Assembly: GCA_900314935.1 (NCBI GenBank)
Contig: OMXE01000013.1
Span: 40,041-104,040 of the forward strand
Length of the DNA: 64,000 nucleotides
Direction of reading: 5' to 3'
Origin: an uncultured Prevotella sp.
GTDB taxonomy: Bacteria > Bacteroidota > Bacteroidia > Bacteroidales > Bacteroidaceae
Translations under genes and position numbers: made by a program
The notes under the pieces: generated by a model
What the model was told of the DNA's origin: nothing
The model's input: only the letters and a program-made list of their open reading frames with translations
The model's database searches: none
Part shown: piece after piece, positions 22,549-30,808 of the stretch
Layout: every line of letters starts with the position of its first letter
Position numbering within the stretch: the stretch's first letter is position 1

Positions 22549-23544
22549 TTAACGGAAACTGTCGGTGAGAAGCTTGATCTCGATCTGCGGGGCGATACGC
22601 TCGTACAATATATTATATACGGCATCGAGGATGGGCATGTTGACATGCATGTGGCGGTTGATTTCCTTCATACACTTCGTACCGAAGTAGCCCTCGGCAA
22701 TCATCTCCATCTCAATCTGTGCCGATTTCACGCTGTAGCCCTTACCAATCATGGTACCGAAGGTGCGGTTGCGCGAGAAGTTGCTGTAGCCCGTTACGAG
22801 GAGGTCGCCCATATAAACCGAGTCGTTGATGTTCCGTTCAATGGGATGAACGGTATTCAGGAACCTGTTCATCTCCTGCACAGCGTTCGACATCAGTACG
22901 CTCTGGAAGTTATCACCGTATTTCAGTCCGCTGCAGATACCTGCGGCAATGGCATAGACATTCTTCAGTACCGAAGAATACTCAATGCCGATGACATCCG
23001 TGGAGGTCTTGGTCTTGATATAGTCGCTGGCGATGAGGTCGGCAAACGACTGTGCCTTCACCTTGTCGTCACAGCCGATGGTGAGGTAGGAGAGACGTTC
23101 GAGTGCCACCTCCTCAGCATGCGAAGGACCGCCGATGCAGGCCAGGTTCTCGTAGGGCACATCATATACCTGATGGAAATACTCGGAGCATACCAGGTTC
23201 TCATCGGGCACAATACCTTTGATGGCCGTGATGATGAACTTATCGCGGATGCGGGTCTTGAGTTTCTTCAGGTGGTTCTTCAGATAGGGCGAGGGTGTGA
23301 CGAATACCAGCGTATCATAGTTCTGTACGATCTTGTTGATGTCGCTGGAGAACGCAATCTCGTCCACATCGAAATGCACGCTCATCAAGTAGGCGGGGTT
23401 ATGCCCCATCCGCTTGAAGTCTTCTATGCGGTCGTCGCGGCGCATATACCACCCGATGTGATGGGTGCGCCCCACCACGATCTTGGCAATGGCGGTTGCC
23501 CAGCTTCCGCCGCCAATGATGGCTATGTTACCGCAATTATACAT
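22549..23544 (-). CDS. gpsA: NAD(P)-dependent glycerol-3-phosphate dehydrogenase
   Basis: 331 residues. Makes glycerol-3-phosphate from DHAP for phospholipid synthesis. N-terminal Rossmann fold IIGGGSWATAIAKI (about residues 9-22), family segment CIGGPSHAEEVALE, catalytic Lys in SSVLKNVYAIAAGI (about residue 192) and the DLxxTGYSNFSRNRTFG motif (about residues 250-266). Flanked upstream by the right-hand repeat arm of the DUF559 cassette, 3 bp from its start codon, so the repeat displaces its original leader. Confidence 0.95.
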   Translation of the reverse strand: MYNCGNIAIIGGGSWATAIAKIVVGRTHHIGWYMRRDDRIEDFKRMGHNPAYLMSVHFDVDEIAFSSDINKIVQNYDTLVFVTPSPYLKNHLKKLKTRIRDKFIITAIKGIVPDENLVCSEYFHQVYDVPYENLACIGGPSHAEEVALERLSYLTIGCDDKVKAQSFADLIASDYIKTKTSTDVIGIEYSSVLKNVYAIAAGICSGLKYGDNFQSVLMSNAVQEMNRFLNTVHPIERNINDSVYMGDLLVTGYSNFSRNRTFGTMIGKGYSVKSAQIEMEMIAEGYFGTKCMKEINRHMHVNMPILDAVYNILYERIAPQIEIKLLTDSFR

Positions 23545-23546
23545 AG

Positions 23547-23588
23547 AGCCTCACCCCCTTCCCCTCTCCAAAGGGCGAGGGGCGTCAT
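23547..23588. repeat. C/G-rich inverted repeat, gpsA-side arm of DUF559 cassette
   Basis: AGCCTCACCCCCTTCCCCTC then TCCAAAGGGCGAGGGG. Inverse of 23981-24023 with only a few mismatches. Encodes the last residues (PRPLERGRG) of the DUF559 protein. Confidence 0.9.
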
Positions 23589-23967
23589 TACTACTGTTAG
23601 ACAAATACTCTTTTATTCTCATTACGACTTTTTTAACATCGTCGTTTATCTCTTCATTCTTAAACCGTAAAACCTGAAAGCCTTTGCTTTGCAGAAATTC
23701 TGTACGCCATGCATCCGCCTCTTGTTGGGTAGGCTCATTGTGGTAGCCGCCATCAACTTCTATTACCAGTTTAGCAGACAAGCAGATGAAATCGGCAATA
23801 TAGTCGCCTATGGGATGTTGTCTTCTGAATCGGAATCCACTCTTCAGTCTTCTCAGCGCATCCCAAAGCACCGTTTCGCTTTCATTCATTTCCCGTCTAT
23901 TATGTCGGGCAAAATCCTTTAGCAACGGGTATCTGTCAGGCGCTGCCGTTTCATAGTCATGACTCAT
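23551..23967 (-). CDS. DUF559 endonuclease-like protein (Vsr/PD-(D/E)XK fold)
   Basis: 138 residues. DUF559 proteins have a Vsr-like restriction-endonuclease fold; function unproven. Seen: NRREMNESETVLWDALRR (N-terminal helix), FRRQHPIGDYIADFICLSAKLVIEVDGGYH (about residues 46-76: D, ExDG catalytic pattern and H), then LQSKGFQVLRFKNEEI. The C-terminal PRPLERGRG is repeat-derived. The gene fits exactly between two near-perfect inverted C/G-rich repeats (23547-23588 and 23981-24023) and separates gpsA from lysS, suggesting that the whole unit was inserted as a cassette. Confidence 0.87.
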   Translation of the reverse strand: MSHDYETAAPDRYPLLKDFARHNRREMNESETVLWDALRRLKSGFRFRRQHPIGDYIADFICLSAKLVIEVDGGYHNEPTQQEADAWRTEFLQSKGFQVLRFKNEEINDDVKKVVMRIKEYLSNSSNDAPRPLERGRG

Positions 23968-23975
23968 AGCATGGT

Positions 23976-25778
23976 CTATTTACTCCCCTCGCCCTTTGGA
24001 GAGGGGTCGGGGGTGAGGCTGATCCACTTAGCGACCTCATCCACTGAGGGCTTTTGCATATCGAGCTTGAACTTCTTCACGATGTCACCGATCTTCTGCT
24101 GCAAGCCCTGGGGTTTCTCGTCCTTGATGTTCTGTACGAGGTTGAAGCCGATCTTGCGGAGTACAGGTACCCATTCCTCGGGAACACCAATCTCTGCCCA
24201 TTCGGCCACAGTGCTCTGCGGCACTTTCTTCTCGGGCTTCATCTGCGGGAAGAACAACACCTCCTGAATGAAGGTCTTACCGGTCATGAGCATCACCAGA
24301 CGGTCGATACCAATACCGATACCACTGGTAGGCGGCATACCGTATTGCAGGGCACGGAGGAAGTCCTGATCAATGATCATGGCCTCGTCGTCACCCTTAT
24401 CAGCCAACTTCATCTGCTCCACGAAACGCTCTTCCTGATCAATCGGGTCGTTCAGCTCTGAGTAGGCATTCGCCAACTCCTTACCGTTCACCATCAGCTC
24501 GAAGCGCTCGGTGAGTCCGGGCTTTGAACGGTGCATCTTGGTAAGCGGCGACATCTCCACGGGATAGTCGGTAATGAAGGTAGGCTGGATAAAGGTACCT
24601 TCGCAGAACTCACCGAAGAGCTCGTCGATGAGCTTACCCTTACCCATGGTCTCATCCACCTCCATGCCCTTTGACAGACAGAAGGCACGGATCTCCTCCT
24701 CGGTCTTACCAGTGCAGTCGAATCCGGTCTTCTCCTGAATAGCCTCCAGGATGGGGAGTCTTCTATATGGAGCCTTGAACGATACGATGTTACCGTCGAT
24801 CTCGCGCTCAGGCTTACCATTCACAGCGATACAGATAGTCTCTAACAACTTCTCCGTGAACGACATCATCCAGTTGTAGTCCTTATACTGCACATACAGC
24901 TCCATACAGGTGAACTCTGGGTTGTGGTTACGGTCCATACCCTCGTTACGGAAGTTCTTACCGATCTCATAGACACCTTCGAAACCACCCACGATGAGGC
25001 GCTTCAGGTAGAGCTCGGTGGCGATACGCATATACATATCCTGATCGAGGGCATTGAAATGGGTGATGAAAGGACGGGCAGAGGCGCCACCGGCAATCAT
25101 CTGCAGGGTAGGAGTCTCTACCTCGGTATAACCAGCTTCGTCGAGAACCTTTCTTAAGGTACGGATCACTGTGGCACGCTGTAAGAAGGTATCCTTGACA
25201 CCCTCGTTCACTACCAGATCCACATAGCGCTGACGATAGCGCAGTTCCGGGTCGTCGAACTTATCATAGGCCACACCGTCCTTGTATTTCACGATGGGCA
25301 GTGGTTTCAGACTCTTGGCCAACAGTGTGAGTTCCTTGGCATGAACCGAGATCTCACCCGTCTGGGTACGGAACACGAAACCCTTGATGCCGATGAAGTC
25401 ACCGATATCCATGAGTTTCTTAAATACCGTATTATATAAATCCTTATTCTCTTCAGGACAGATATCGTCGCGGGTGATATACACCTGAATCCTGCCCTTG
25501 GAGTCCTGAAGCTCCACAAAAGAGGCCTTACCCATTACACGGCGACTCATCATTCTACCGGCAATGCATACCTGGGGCAGATCGTTTACGGGTATCGGCT
25601 CTTCACCCTCTGGTACGTCGATAATCCATTGGCCGTTCTCTACATTCTCACGGATGTCGGTACTGAAGGCGTTGGTTGCATACTCAGCTGCTGGATAGGG
25701 GTTGATACCCATGTTACGTAGTTCCTGCAGACTCTCGCGTCTGCCTATTTCCTGCTCACTTAATTCTAATACATTCAT
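23976..25778 (-). CDS. lysS: Lysyl-tRNA synthetase, class II
   Basis: 600 residues. Charges tRNA-Lys. OB-fold anticodon-binding domain (about 60-165), class II catalytic core with motif 1 (TVIRTLRKVLDEAGYTEVE), motif 2 (FRNEGMDRNHNPEFTCMELY) and motif 3 (GIGIGIDRLVMLM near residue 490). A C-terminal extension typical of Bacteroidota follows (EWVPVLRKIGF...), and the final LTPDPSPKGEGSK is coded by the C/G-rich repeat. Start MNVLELSEQEI at 25778 is preferred from conservation; ATG 25787 in the same frame is possible. Promoter at 25800-25831 in a palindrome. Confidence 0.95.
   Translation of the reverse strand: MNVLELSEQEIGRRESLQELRNMGINPYPAAEYATNAFSTDIRENVENGQWIIDVPEGEEPIPVNDLPQVCIAGRMMSRRVMGKASFVELQDSKGRIQVYITRDDICPEENKDLYNTVFKKLMDIGDFIGIKGFVFRTQTGEISVHAKELTLLAKSLKPLPIVKYKDGVAYDKFDDPELRYRQRYVDLVVNEGVKDTFLQRATVIRTLRKVLDEAGYTEVETPTLQMIAGGASARPFITHFNALDQDMYMRIATELYLKRLIVGGFEGVYEIGKNFRNEGMDRNHNPEFTCMELYVQYKDYNWMMSFTEKLLETICIAVNGKPEREIDGNIVSFKAPYRRLPILEAIQEKTGFDCTGKTEEEIRAFCLSKGMEVDETMGKGKLIDELFGEFCEGTFIQPTFITDYPVEMSPLTKMHRSKPGLTERFELMVNGKELANAYSELNDPIDQEERFVEQMKLADKGDDEAMIIDQDFLRALQYGMPPTSGIGIGIDRLVMLMTGKTFIQEVLFFPQMKPEKKVPQSTVAEWAEIGVPEEWVPVLRKIGFNLVQNIKDEKPQGLQQKIGDIVKKFKLDMQKPSVDEVAKWISLTPDPSPKGEGSK
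23981..24023. repeat. C/G-rich inverted repeat, lysS-side arm of DUF559 cassette
   Basis: TACTCCCCTCGCCCTTTGGA then GAGGGGTCGGGGGTGAGGCT. Codes the lysS C-terminal tail; inverse of 23547-23588. Confidence 0.9.
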
Positions 25779-25799
25779 ATTCTTCATATAATTATGGTG

Positions 25800-25831
25800 C
25801 AAAGATAGTGCAAATCGAGCGAAATGCCAAA
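25800..25831 (-). promoter_or_regulatory. Promoter of lysS within palindromic repeat
   Basis: Minus strand TTTG (25828-25831), 20 bp, TATCTTTG (25800-25807), 13 nt from ATG 25787. The surrounding 25799-25880 is a diverged copy of the promoter palindrome. The rest of the gap to 26031 shows only a TACCTTTG -7 box (25992-25999) for the GH43 gene. Confidence 0.65.
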
Positions 25832-26031
25832 GGAAAACATGTTTTTCTTTGTACTTTCAGGGAAGCAGCCTGTCTTCAGCGAAGCCTCCATCCTTCCTGT
25901 TTTTTATCGATAATGCGTCATTTTGTATCCAATGAAACAAATTGTAAATCTTATGTTACATGAGATGGAGGTAATTCAAAGAAAAATTCATTACCTTTGC
26001 AATCATTATTATCAACGATATTACAAAACAA

Positions 26032-27402
26032 ATGAAGAATATGAAAAAATTATTGGTATCATTACTGCTCCTGGGCACCGTGAGCGTTTATGCCCAGAAC
26101 CCAGTTATCCGTAACATCTATTCAGCCGACCCGACGGCTCGAGTATTCAATGGAAAAGTGTATCTCTATCCGTCGCACGACATCTTCCCTCCCGAGGGAC
26201 AGCGACAGGATTGGTTCTGCATGGAGGACTATCATGTGTTCTCTTCTGAGAATCTCATCGACTGGACCGACCATGGTATGATCGTTACCCAGAACAAGGT
26301 GCCTTGGGTTAGACCAGATTCCTATTCGATGTGGGCACCCGACTGTGTGGAAAGAAACGGAAAGTATTATTTCTATTTCCCCTCAGCTCCTGCTGCAGGT
26401 AGAGGTGGATTCGCCGTGGGTGTGGCTATAGCCGACAGTCCTGAAGGTCCGTTCATTCCTGAACCGCAGCCTATTGCTGGTATTAACGGTATCGACCCCT
26501 GTGTGCTTCAGGCTTCTGATGGCAATGCTTATATCTTCTGGGGCAATGGACGTTGCGCCAAGCTCAAGGATAATATGAAAGAACTGGCTGACGATAATCC
26601 CAAAGAAGTCGTGAAATGGGGTAACCGCGAGATGGAGATGGTAGGTGCCAACTGTCTGCAGGGTCTGCCTAACCGTCAGGCTGAAGGTCCGTTTGCCTTC
26701 GAGTATAACGGTAACTTCTATCTTACCTATCCTTATGTAAGAGAGAACACCGAGGTGCTTGCCTATGCCATGAGTAAGAAACCGATGGGTCCTTATGAGT
26801 ACAAAGGACTGATCATGGCCGAGCATCCTAATGGCTGCTGGACTAACCACCATAGTATTATTAACTACAAGGGTCAGTGGTATCTGTTCTATCATCGTAA
26901 CGATTACTCACCGAACGACGACAAGCGCCGTTCTGTACGTATCGACAAGCTGAGCTTTAATCCCGATGGTACCATCCAGGAGGTGAAGCCGACAGAGCGT
27001 GGCGTGGGTATCTCTGATGCTACCAAGCAGATCCAGATTGACCGCTTCAGCGACAAGAGCAATAATGTGGATATTCAGTATCTCGACACCACGAACTACT
27101 TCAAGGGCTGGTCGGCTGATCTCCAGAAGGGTACTTGGGTGCGCTATAATGATGTTGACTTCAGTAAGGTGAGCGGAAATACGGCTTCTGTGATGGTCAA
27201 GACCAGTGGAAAGGCTACCTTGTCGTTGCGTTTGGGAAGTGCTACTGCCGCTCCGGTGGCTACAGTACAGGTAAAGCGCAGCACGCCTTGGACCACTGTT
27301 TCATCCAAGATCAAGAAAGCTGCTCTCTCCAGTGGTGTGAAGGATCTCTTCGTGACCTGCGAAGATGGCTCAGCCAGTGTTGACTGGGTGCAGTTTAAGT
27401 AA
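26032..27402 (+). CDS. Secreted GH43 glycosidase with C-terminal CBM6-like domain
   Basis: 456 residues. Probable alpha-L-arabinofuranosidase or beta-xylosidase acting on plant hemicellulose side chains in the periplasm or at the surface. Signal peptide to about residue 22 (SVYAQ). Five-bladed propeller with catalytic triad candidates: Asp in IYSADPTARVF (base, about residue 33), Asp in GIDPCVLQ (about 163) and Glu in RQAEGPFAFEY (acid, about 222). From about residue 335 a beta-sandwich with WVRYNDVDFS and DWVQFK resembles CBM6. Start MKNMKK at 26032 (a second ATG at 26041). Single-gene unit: own -7 box and a terminator. Confidence 0.9.
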   Translation: MKNMKKLLVSLLLLGTVSVYAQNPVIRNIYSADPTARVFNGKVYLYPSHDIFPPEGQRQDWFCMEDYHVFSSENLIDWTDHGMIVTQNKVPWVRPDSYSMWAPDCVERNGKYYFYFPSAPAAGRGGFAVGVAIADSPEGPFIPEPQPIAGINGIDPCVLQASDGNAYIFWGNGRCAKLKDNMKELADDNPKEVVKWGNREMEMVGANCLQGLPNRQAEGPFAFEYNGNFYLTYPYVRENTEVLAYAMSKKPMGPYEYKGLIMAEHPNGCWTNHHSIINYKGQWYLFYHRNDYSPNDDKRRSVRIDKLSFNPDGTIQEVKPTERGVGISDATKQIQIDRFSDKSNNVDIQYLDTTNYFKGWSADLQKGTWVRYNDVDFSKVSGNTASVMVKTSGKATLSLRLGSATAAPVATVQVKRSTPWTTVSSKIKKAALSSGVKDLFVTCEDGSASVDWVQFK

Positions 27403-27434
27403 GTGAAGAGTGAACAGTTAAGAGTAAAGAATTT

Positions 27435-27487
27435 GCTGCCGCTGTGGTGATTGGTTGGAACCAATGCTACAGCGGTAGCTTTTTTTA
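27435..27487 (+). terminator. Rho-independent terminator after GH43 gene
   Basis: Stem GCTGCCGCTGT / ACAGCGGTAGC with an inner ATTGGTT/AACCAAT pair, followed by TTTTTTT. Confidence 0.88.
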
Positions 27488-27497
27488 GTGTTTTTTC

Positions 27498-27529
27498 TTT
27501 GGTTTTTCGCTCACTTAATCGTACCTTTG
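27498..27529 (+). promoter_or_regulatory. Promoter of menI-menF
   Basis: TTTG (27498-27501), 20 bp, TACCTTTG (27522-27529); 37 nt leader. Sequence around it resembles half of the promoter palindrome. Confidence 0.7.
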
Positions 27530-27566
27530 TCCCATCAGATGCATGGTTCATCGTAAATGGTAAATT

Positions 27567-27989
27567 ATGGATGTAGAAGCAATTAAAAAGATCATAGAAA
27601 AAGAGCCGAACCTGTCAACAGCCTTGGGTATGGAGTTCTATTCCACCCCCGAGGATGATACCTGTATGGCGGTGATGCAAGTGGATCATCGTAACCGACA
27701 GCCCTTTGGCTTCCTGAGTGGCGGAGCTTCGCTGGCGCTGGCAGAGAACGTGGCAGGCGTGGGTTCATCAGCCCTTTGTCCTGGTAAGATATGTGTGGGT
27801 ATCAGTGTGAGTGGCGATCATGTCAAGGCCGTGTCAGAAGGTGATACGGTGACGGCGCATGCCAAACTGGTGAGCAAAGGGAGTACCCTGCATGTGTGGG
27901 ACGTGAAGATTGTGAATTCGTCGAACGAACTGATATCCAACGTACACGTCACCAATTATATTATTACACCGAAGAAAGGGAAGGGATGA
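27567..27989 (+). CDS. menI: Hotdog-fold thioesterase, probable DHNA-CoA thioesterase
   Basis: 140 residues. PaaI/YdiI-type hotdog enzyme. Motif QPFGFLSGGASLALAENVAG (about residues 51-70) includes the catalytic Glu of the family. Placed immediately upstream of menF with a 4-bp ATGA overlap, so release of 1,4-dihydroxy-2-naphthoate from its CoA ester in menaquinone synthesis is the likely reaction. Specificity is inferred from position, since the fold serves many acyl-CoAs. Confidence 0.8.
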   Translation: MDVEAIKKIIEKEPNLSTALGMEFYSTPEDDTCMAVMQVDHRNRQPFGFLSGGASLALAENVAGVGSSALCPGKICVGISVSGDHVKAVSEGDTVTAHAKLVSKGSTLHVWDVKIVNSSNELISNVHVTNYIITPKKGKG

Positions 27990-29134
27990 AGAGTTTTGCC
28001 ATCTATCGCCTTCCTTATCAGAAGGAATGCACTTTGATGATTCAGCATGAGGGTGAACCCCTGAAACTGAAGTCATATACGGAACTGAACGGAAAGCGCG
28101 GTTTCGTCATGGCTCCCTTCGCCGTCTCTCCTGATCAACCCATCTTGCTGATTGAGGCGGATGATGTGAGGAAAGGGGAGATTCTGAGGAGTGTGGAATG
28201 TGGAGTGTGGAGTGAGATATGCTTTGAGTCTATGAATTCCCAAGAACAAAAGACTGTATCTCAGGACTATTCTCACTCCACACTCCACATTCCACACTCC
28301 TCGAATCTTTCCTCCCGCCAACGTTACCACATCGACTTCTCCAACTTCCATTCCAACCTGTTGAATGGAGAGTTTCAGAAGATTGTGCTGTCACGTTGCG
28401 TTCAGGAGCCAAGGAAAGAGGAACAACTGCCGATGGCCTTGTTTCAGAAGGCGTGCGAACTGTATCCGCGAATGTTCATATCATTGGTCTATACCCCACA
28501 AAGCGGGATGTGGCTGATGGCGACACCGGAGATTCTTTTGGAAGGAGGGGGGAACGACTGGCATACCATTGCGCTTGCAGGAACAATGAAGCTGGAGGGG
28601 GAGTTGCTGTCGTTTGATTCACCACCTGTAAAGGGGGAGGCACGACTGTCTGACATCGCTTGGACAACGAAGAATATTCAGGAACAACGATATGTGGCCA
28701 CCTACCTGATGGAATGCCTGGAGCATTTCTCCAGTCAGATTACCGAGGAAGGACCGTACACCGCGCGGGCTGCGAACCTGGTGCATCTGCGGAGCGACTT
28801 TAACTTCGTTCTGGAGGACACGCGCAGGATCGGCGAACTGATCAGGGCGCTGCATCCCACACCGGCGGTATGCGGACTGCCGAAGCAGCAGACATTCGAC
28901 TTCATCCGAAGGAATGAGTCGCAATCACGACGTTATTACAGCGGCTTCTCGGGTCCTTTTAACCCTGAAGTGGATACACACCTCTTTGTGTCTCTGCGCT
29001 GCATGCAGATCCTGGACGACTGCTACTGCCTTTATGCGGGCGGTGGCTTACTGAGGGACAGCGAGGAAGATCAGGAATGGGAAGAGACTGAGGCGAAGCT
29101 GGAAACGATGCGCTCGCTGTTAGAGACAAAATAA
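27986..29134 (+). CDS. menF: Isochorismate synthase with in-frame palindromic insert
   Basis: 382 residues. Converts chorismate to isochorismate, the entry to menaquinone synthesis. Conserved core: FQKIVLSRCVQ (catalytic Lys region), TPEILLEGGG, TIALAGTMK, then LVHLRSDFNF, HPTPAVCGLPKQQ and YYSGFSGPF with YAGGGLLRDSEED near the end. At about residues 68-106 it contains a foreign segment (VECGVWSE ... HSTLHIPHSS) from the palindrome 28185-28303. Start ATG overlaps the menI stop. The insert is in the N-terminal region outside the active site, so activity may be kept. Confidence 0.93.
   Translation: MKSFAIYRLPYQKECTLMIQHEGEPLKLKSYTELNGKRGFVMAPFAVSPDQPILLIEADDVRKGEILRSVECGVWSEICFESMNSQEQKTVSQDYSHSTLHIPHSSNLSSRQRYHIDFSNFHSNLLNGEFQKIVLSRCVQEPRKEEQLPMALFQKACELYPRMFISLVYTPQSGMWLMATPEILLEGGGNDWHTIALAGTMKLEGELLSFDSPPVKGEARLSDIAWTTKNIQEQRYVATYLMECLEHFSSQITEEGPYTARAANLVHLRSDFNFVLEDTRRIGELIRALHPTPAVCGLPKQQTFDFIRRNESQSRRYYSGFSGPFNPEVDTHLFVSLRCMQILDDCYCLYAGGGLLRDSEEDQEWEETEAKLETMRSLLETK
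28185..28303. repeat. Coding palindromic element inside menF (GTGGAGT arms)
   Basis: Left arm 28185-28219, inverse right arm 28267-28303. Reverse complement of its 67-bp centre matches the ksgA element at 57 of 67 positions. Read in frame. Confidence 0.9.
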
Positions 29135-29141
29135 CGAAAAA

Positions 29142-29163
29142 GACATAATAACATAAGAACATA
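29142..29163. repeat. 22-bp inverted repeat, left of menD
   Basis: GACATAATAACATAAGAACA + TA; exact inverse of 30768-30789 and of the copy at 9653-9674. Confidence 0.95.
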
Positions 29164-29168
29164 CTTAT

Positions 29169-30734
29169 TCAATGCTTGAGCGTTGAATAGTATTCTTGGA
29201 TGACTTGTGCATCGGTTTGCGCTTCTGTAAAGACTTCAAGGAGTATGGGGCGATTGCTCTTTATACTTAATAAGGTATCGATGCCCTGCTGCATCTCATT
29301 CATGTTCTTGGCTTGAAGATAAACCACATCGTTCTGCTGACAGATGCCCTCAGCTGTGGTGTGATGCTCGGCGGCAACGAGTCTGCTACGAGCAGGACTC
29401 CCCTCCAAGCCTTTCAACGTATTGAAGATACCTCCACAGCCGTTGTTCAGCATCAGGATGCGGAGATTTCCCTTCAGGTTCTGGTTCCACAGCGCATTCT
29501 GGTCGTAGAAGAAACTCAGGTCGCCAATGACACAAAACACGTTCTCATCGGTAACACATGAGAAACCTGCTGCTGTGGAGAGAGAACCCTCAATGCCATT
29601 CACACCTCGGTTGCAATAGACAGAATGCCGGGCAAAGATATTCGCCAGACGGATGGGGGTGCTGTTGGCATAGTGAACATGGAACGAACGACCGTGGTTT
29701 TTTGCATTCAGTTGTTTCTCAAGTGCTTTGACTGCTGCCATCTGAGAATAGCAGGGCTCGTAGCGTTCGGCATGCTGTCGTACATGTTCCAGCAGTTCGT
29801 CCCATAACTTCACGAAAGGATGCGGTTGCTGTTCGAGCATGCAACGGATCTGATTGATGACCACAGTTTCATCCCCTTGTATTACTTGCGTAAGATTCAT
29901 GAAGGTATCGTTTACCTCACCCGTTCCATTCACTGCCCACGATGTTTTGGCTTTCCTCAGGAAACGCTTCATACGCTTACTGACGATGGATCCACTGGCA
30001 TATAACACGAAGTCGGGCAGATAGCGCTCATCTCCTTCTACTAAGGATACAGCTTCGTCGAGATTGGGATTCATCGGCTGACCAGCGATGAGCATCGGCT
30101 TCTTGGCCTGCATGAAGGCACTCAATATTTGATGGAGTGTTGTATCGGGAATATCCGCCTGCAACAGTTCAATCTTTCTTTCAGAAGGTAAGACAGGGGT
30201 GGAGAAGTTGAACAAGGGCTCACTGATGGGCACGTTGATGTGTACGGGTCCATCCCCCTGATGACGGGTTTCTATCAGTGCCTCGTTCACCAACCTGTTG
30301 CAATACCAGTGTTCTTCTGCATCATGCGGTTCTGGTAGCGTGACCGCTTTTTTCACGAAGCGTCCCAAGGCATCCGGTTGCGGAAGTGTCTGACCATCCA
30401 ACTGGTCGATCCACTGCGGAGGACGGTCGGCTGAGATAACAACGAGAGGTACATGCTGATAATAGGCTTCTGCCACGGCAGGAGCGAGGTTGAGTAATGC
30501 CGTACCCGACGTGACGCATACCGCCACAGACTTATTCAACGCCTGCGCCATGCCCAAGGCATAGAAACAGGCAGAACGCTCATCGGTAACAGGGTAGCAC
30601 TGGATATCCGGGCATTCATGAAGGTTATGCACGATAGGTGCATTCCTACTACCTGGACACACCACAGCATGATCTATACCATGTGCCACCAGTAACGCCG
30701 TCAGAATATTGACATTCTCTTTATTGCAATACAT
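29169..30734 (-). CDS. menD: SEPHCHC synthase MenD
   Basis: 521 residues. ThDP- and Mg-dependent 2-succinyl-5-enolpyruvyl-6-hydroxy-3-cyclohexene-1-carboxylate synthase, second step of menaquinone synthesis. VVCPGSRNAPIV (about residues 24-35), catalytic Glu in VTDERSACFYALGMA, SADRPPQWIDQ, and ThDP motif GDLSFFYDQNALWN...LMLNNGCGGIF (about residues 408-445). It lies on the opposite strand to menI-menF and menB-menC-menE, between perfect 22-bp inverted repeats, and follows the nucleoside kinase gene on the minus strand by 74 bp. GAGGAG abuts the start codon. Confidence 0.95.
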   Translation of the reverse strand: MYCNKENVNILTALLVAHGIDHAVVCPGSRNAPIVHNLHECPDIQCYPVTDERSACFYALGMAQALNKSVAVCVTSGTALLNLAPAVAEAYYQHVPLVVISADRPPQWIDQLDGQTLPQPDALGRFVKKAVTLPEPHDAEEHWYCNRLVNEALIETRHQGDGPVHINVPISEPLFNFSTPVLPSERKIELLQADIPDTTLHQILSAFMQAKKPMLIAGQPMNPNLDEAVSLVEGDERYLPDFVLYASGSIVSKRMKRFLRKAKTSWAVNGTGEVNDTFMNLTQVIQGDETVVINQIRCMLEQQPHPFVKLWDELLEHVRQHAERYEPCYSQMAAVKALEKQLNAKNHGRSFHVHYANSTPIRLANIFARHSVYCNRGVNGIEGSLSTAAGFSCVTDENVFCVIGDLSFFYDQNALWNQNLKGNLRILMLNNGCGGIFNTLKGLEGSPARSRLVAAEHHTTAEGICQQNDVVYLQAKNMNEMQQGIDTLLSIKSNRPILLEVFTEAQTDAQVIQEYYSTLKH

Positions 30735-30767
30735 CTCCTCTAATTTCTTTGTCTTTCTATCTATTAA

Positions 30768-30789
30768 TATGTTCTTATGTTATTATGTC
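30768..30789. repeat. 22-bp inverted repeat, right of menD
   Basis: Exact inverse of 29142-29163. A shorter TTATTATGTCTTT copy follows at 30797-30809. Confidence 0.95.
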
Positions 30790-30808
30790 TTTCCTGTTAT
30801 TATGTCTT

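Noticed and set aside
22645-23670. 341-residue open frame antisense to gpsA
   Set aside because: Complementary to a well-supported gene; its sequence shows no recognisable family.
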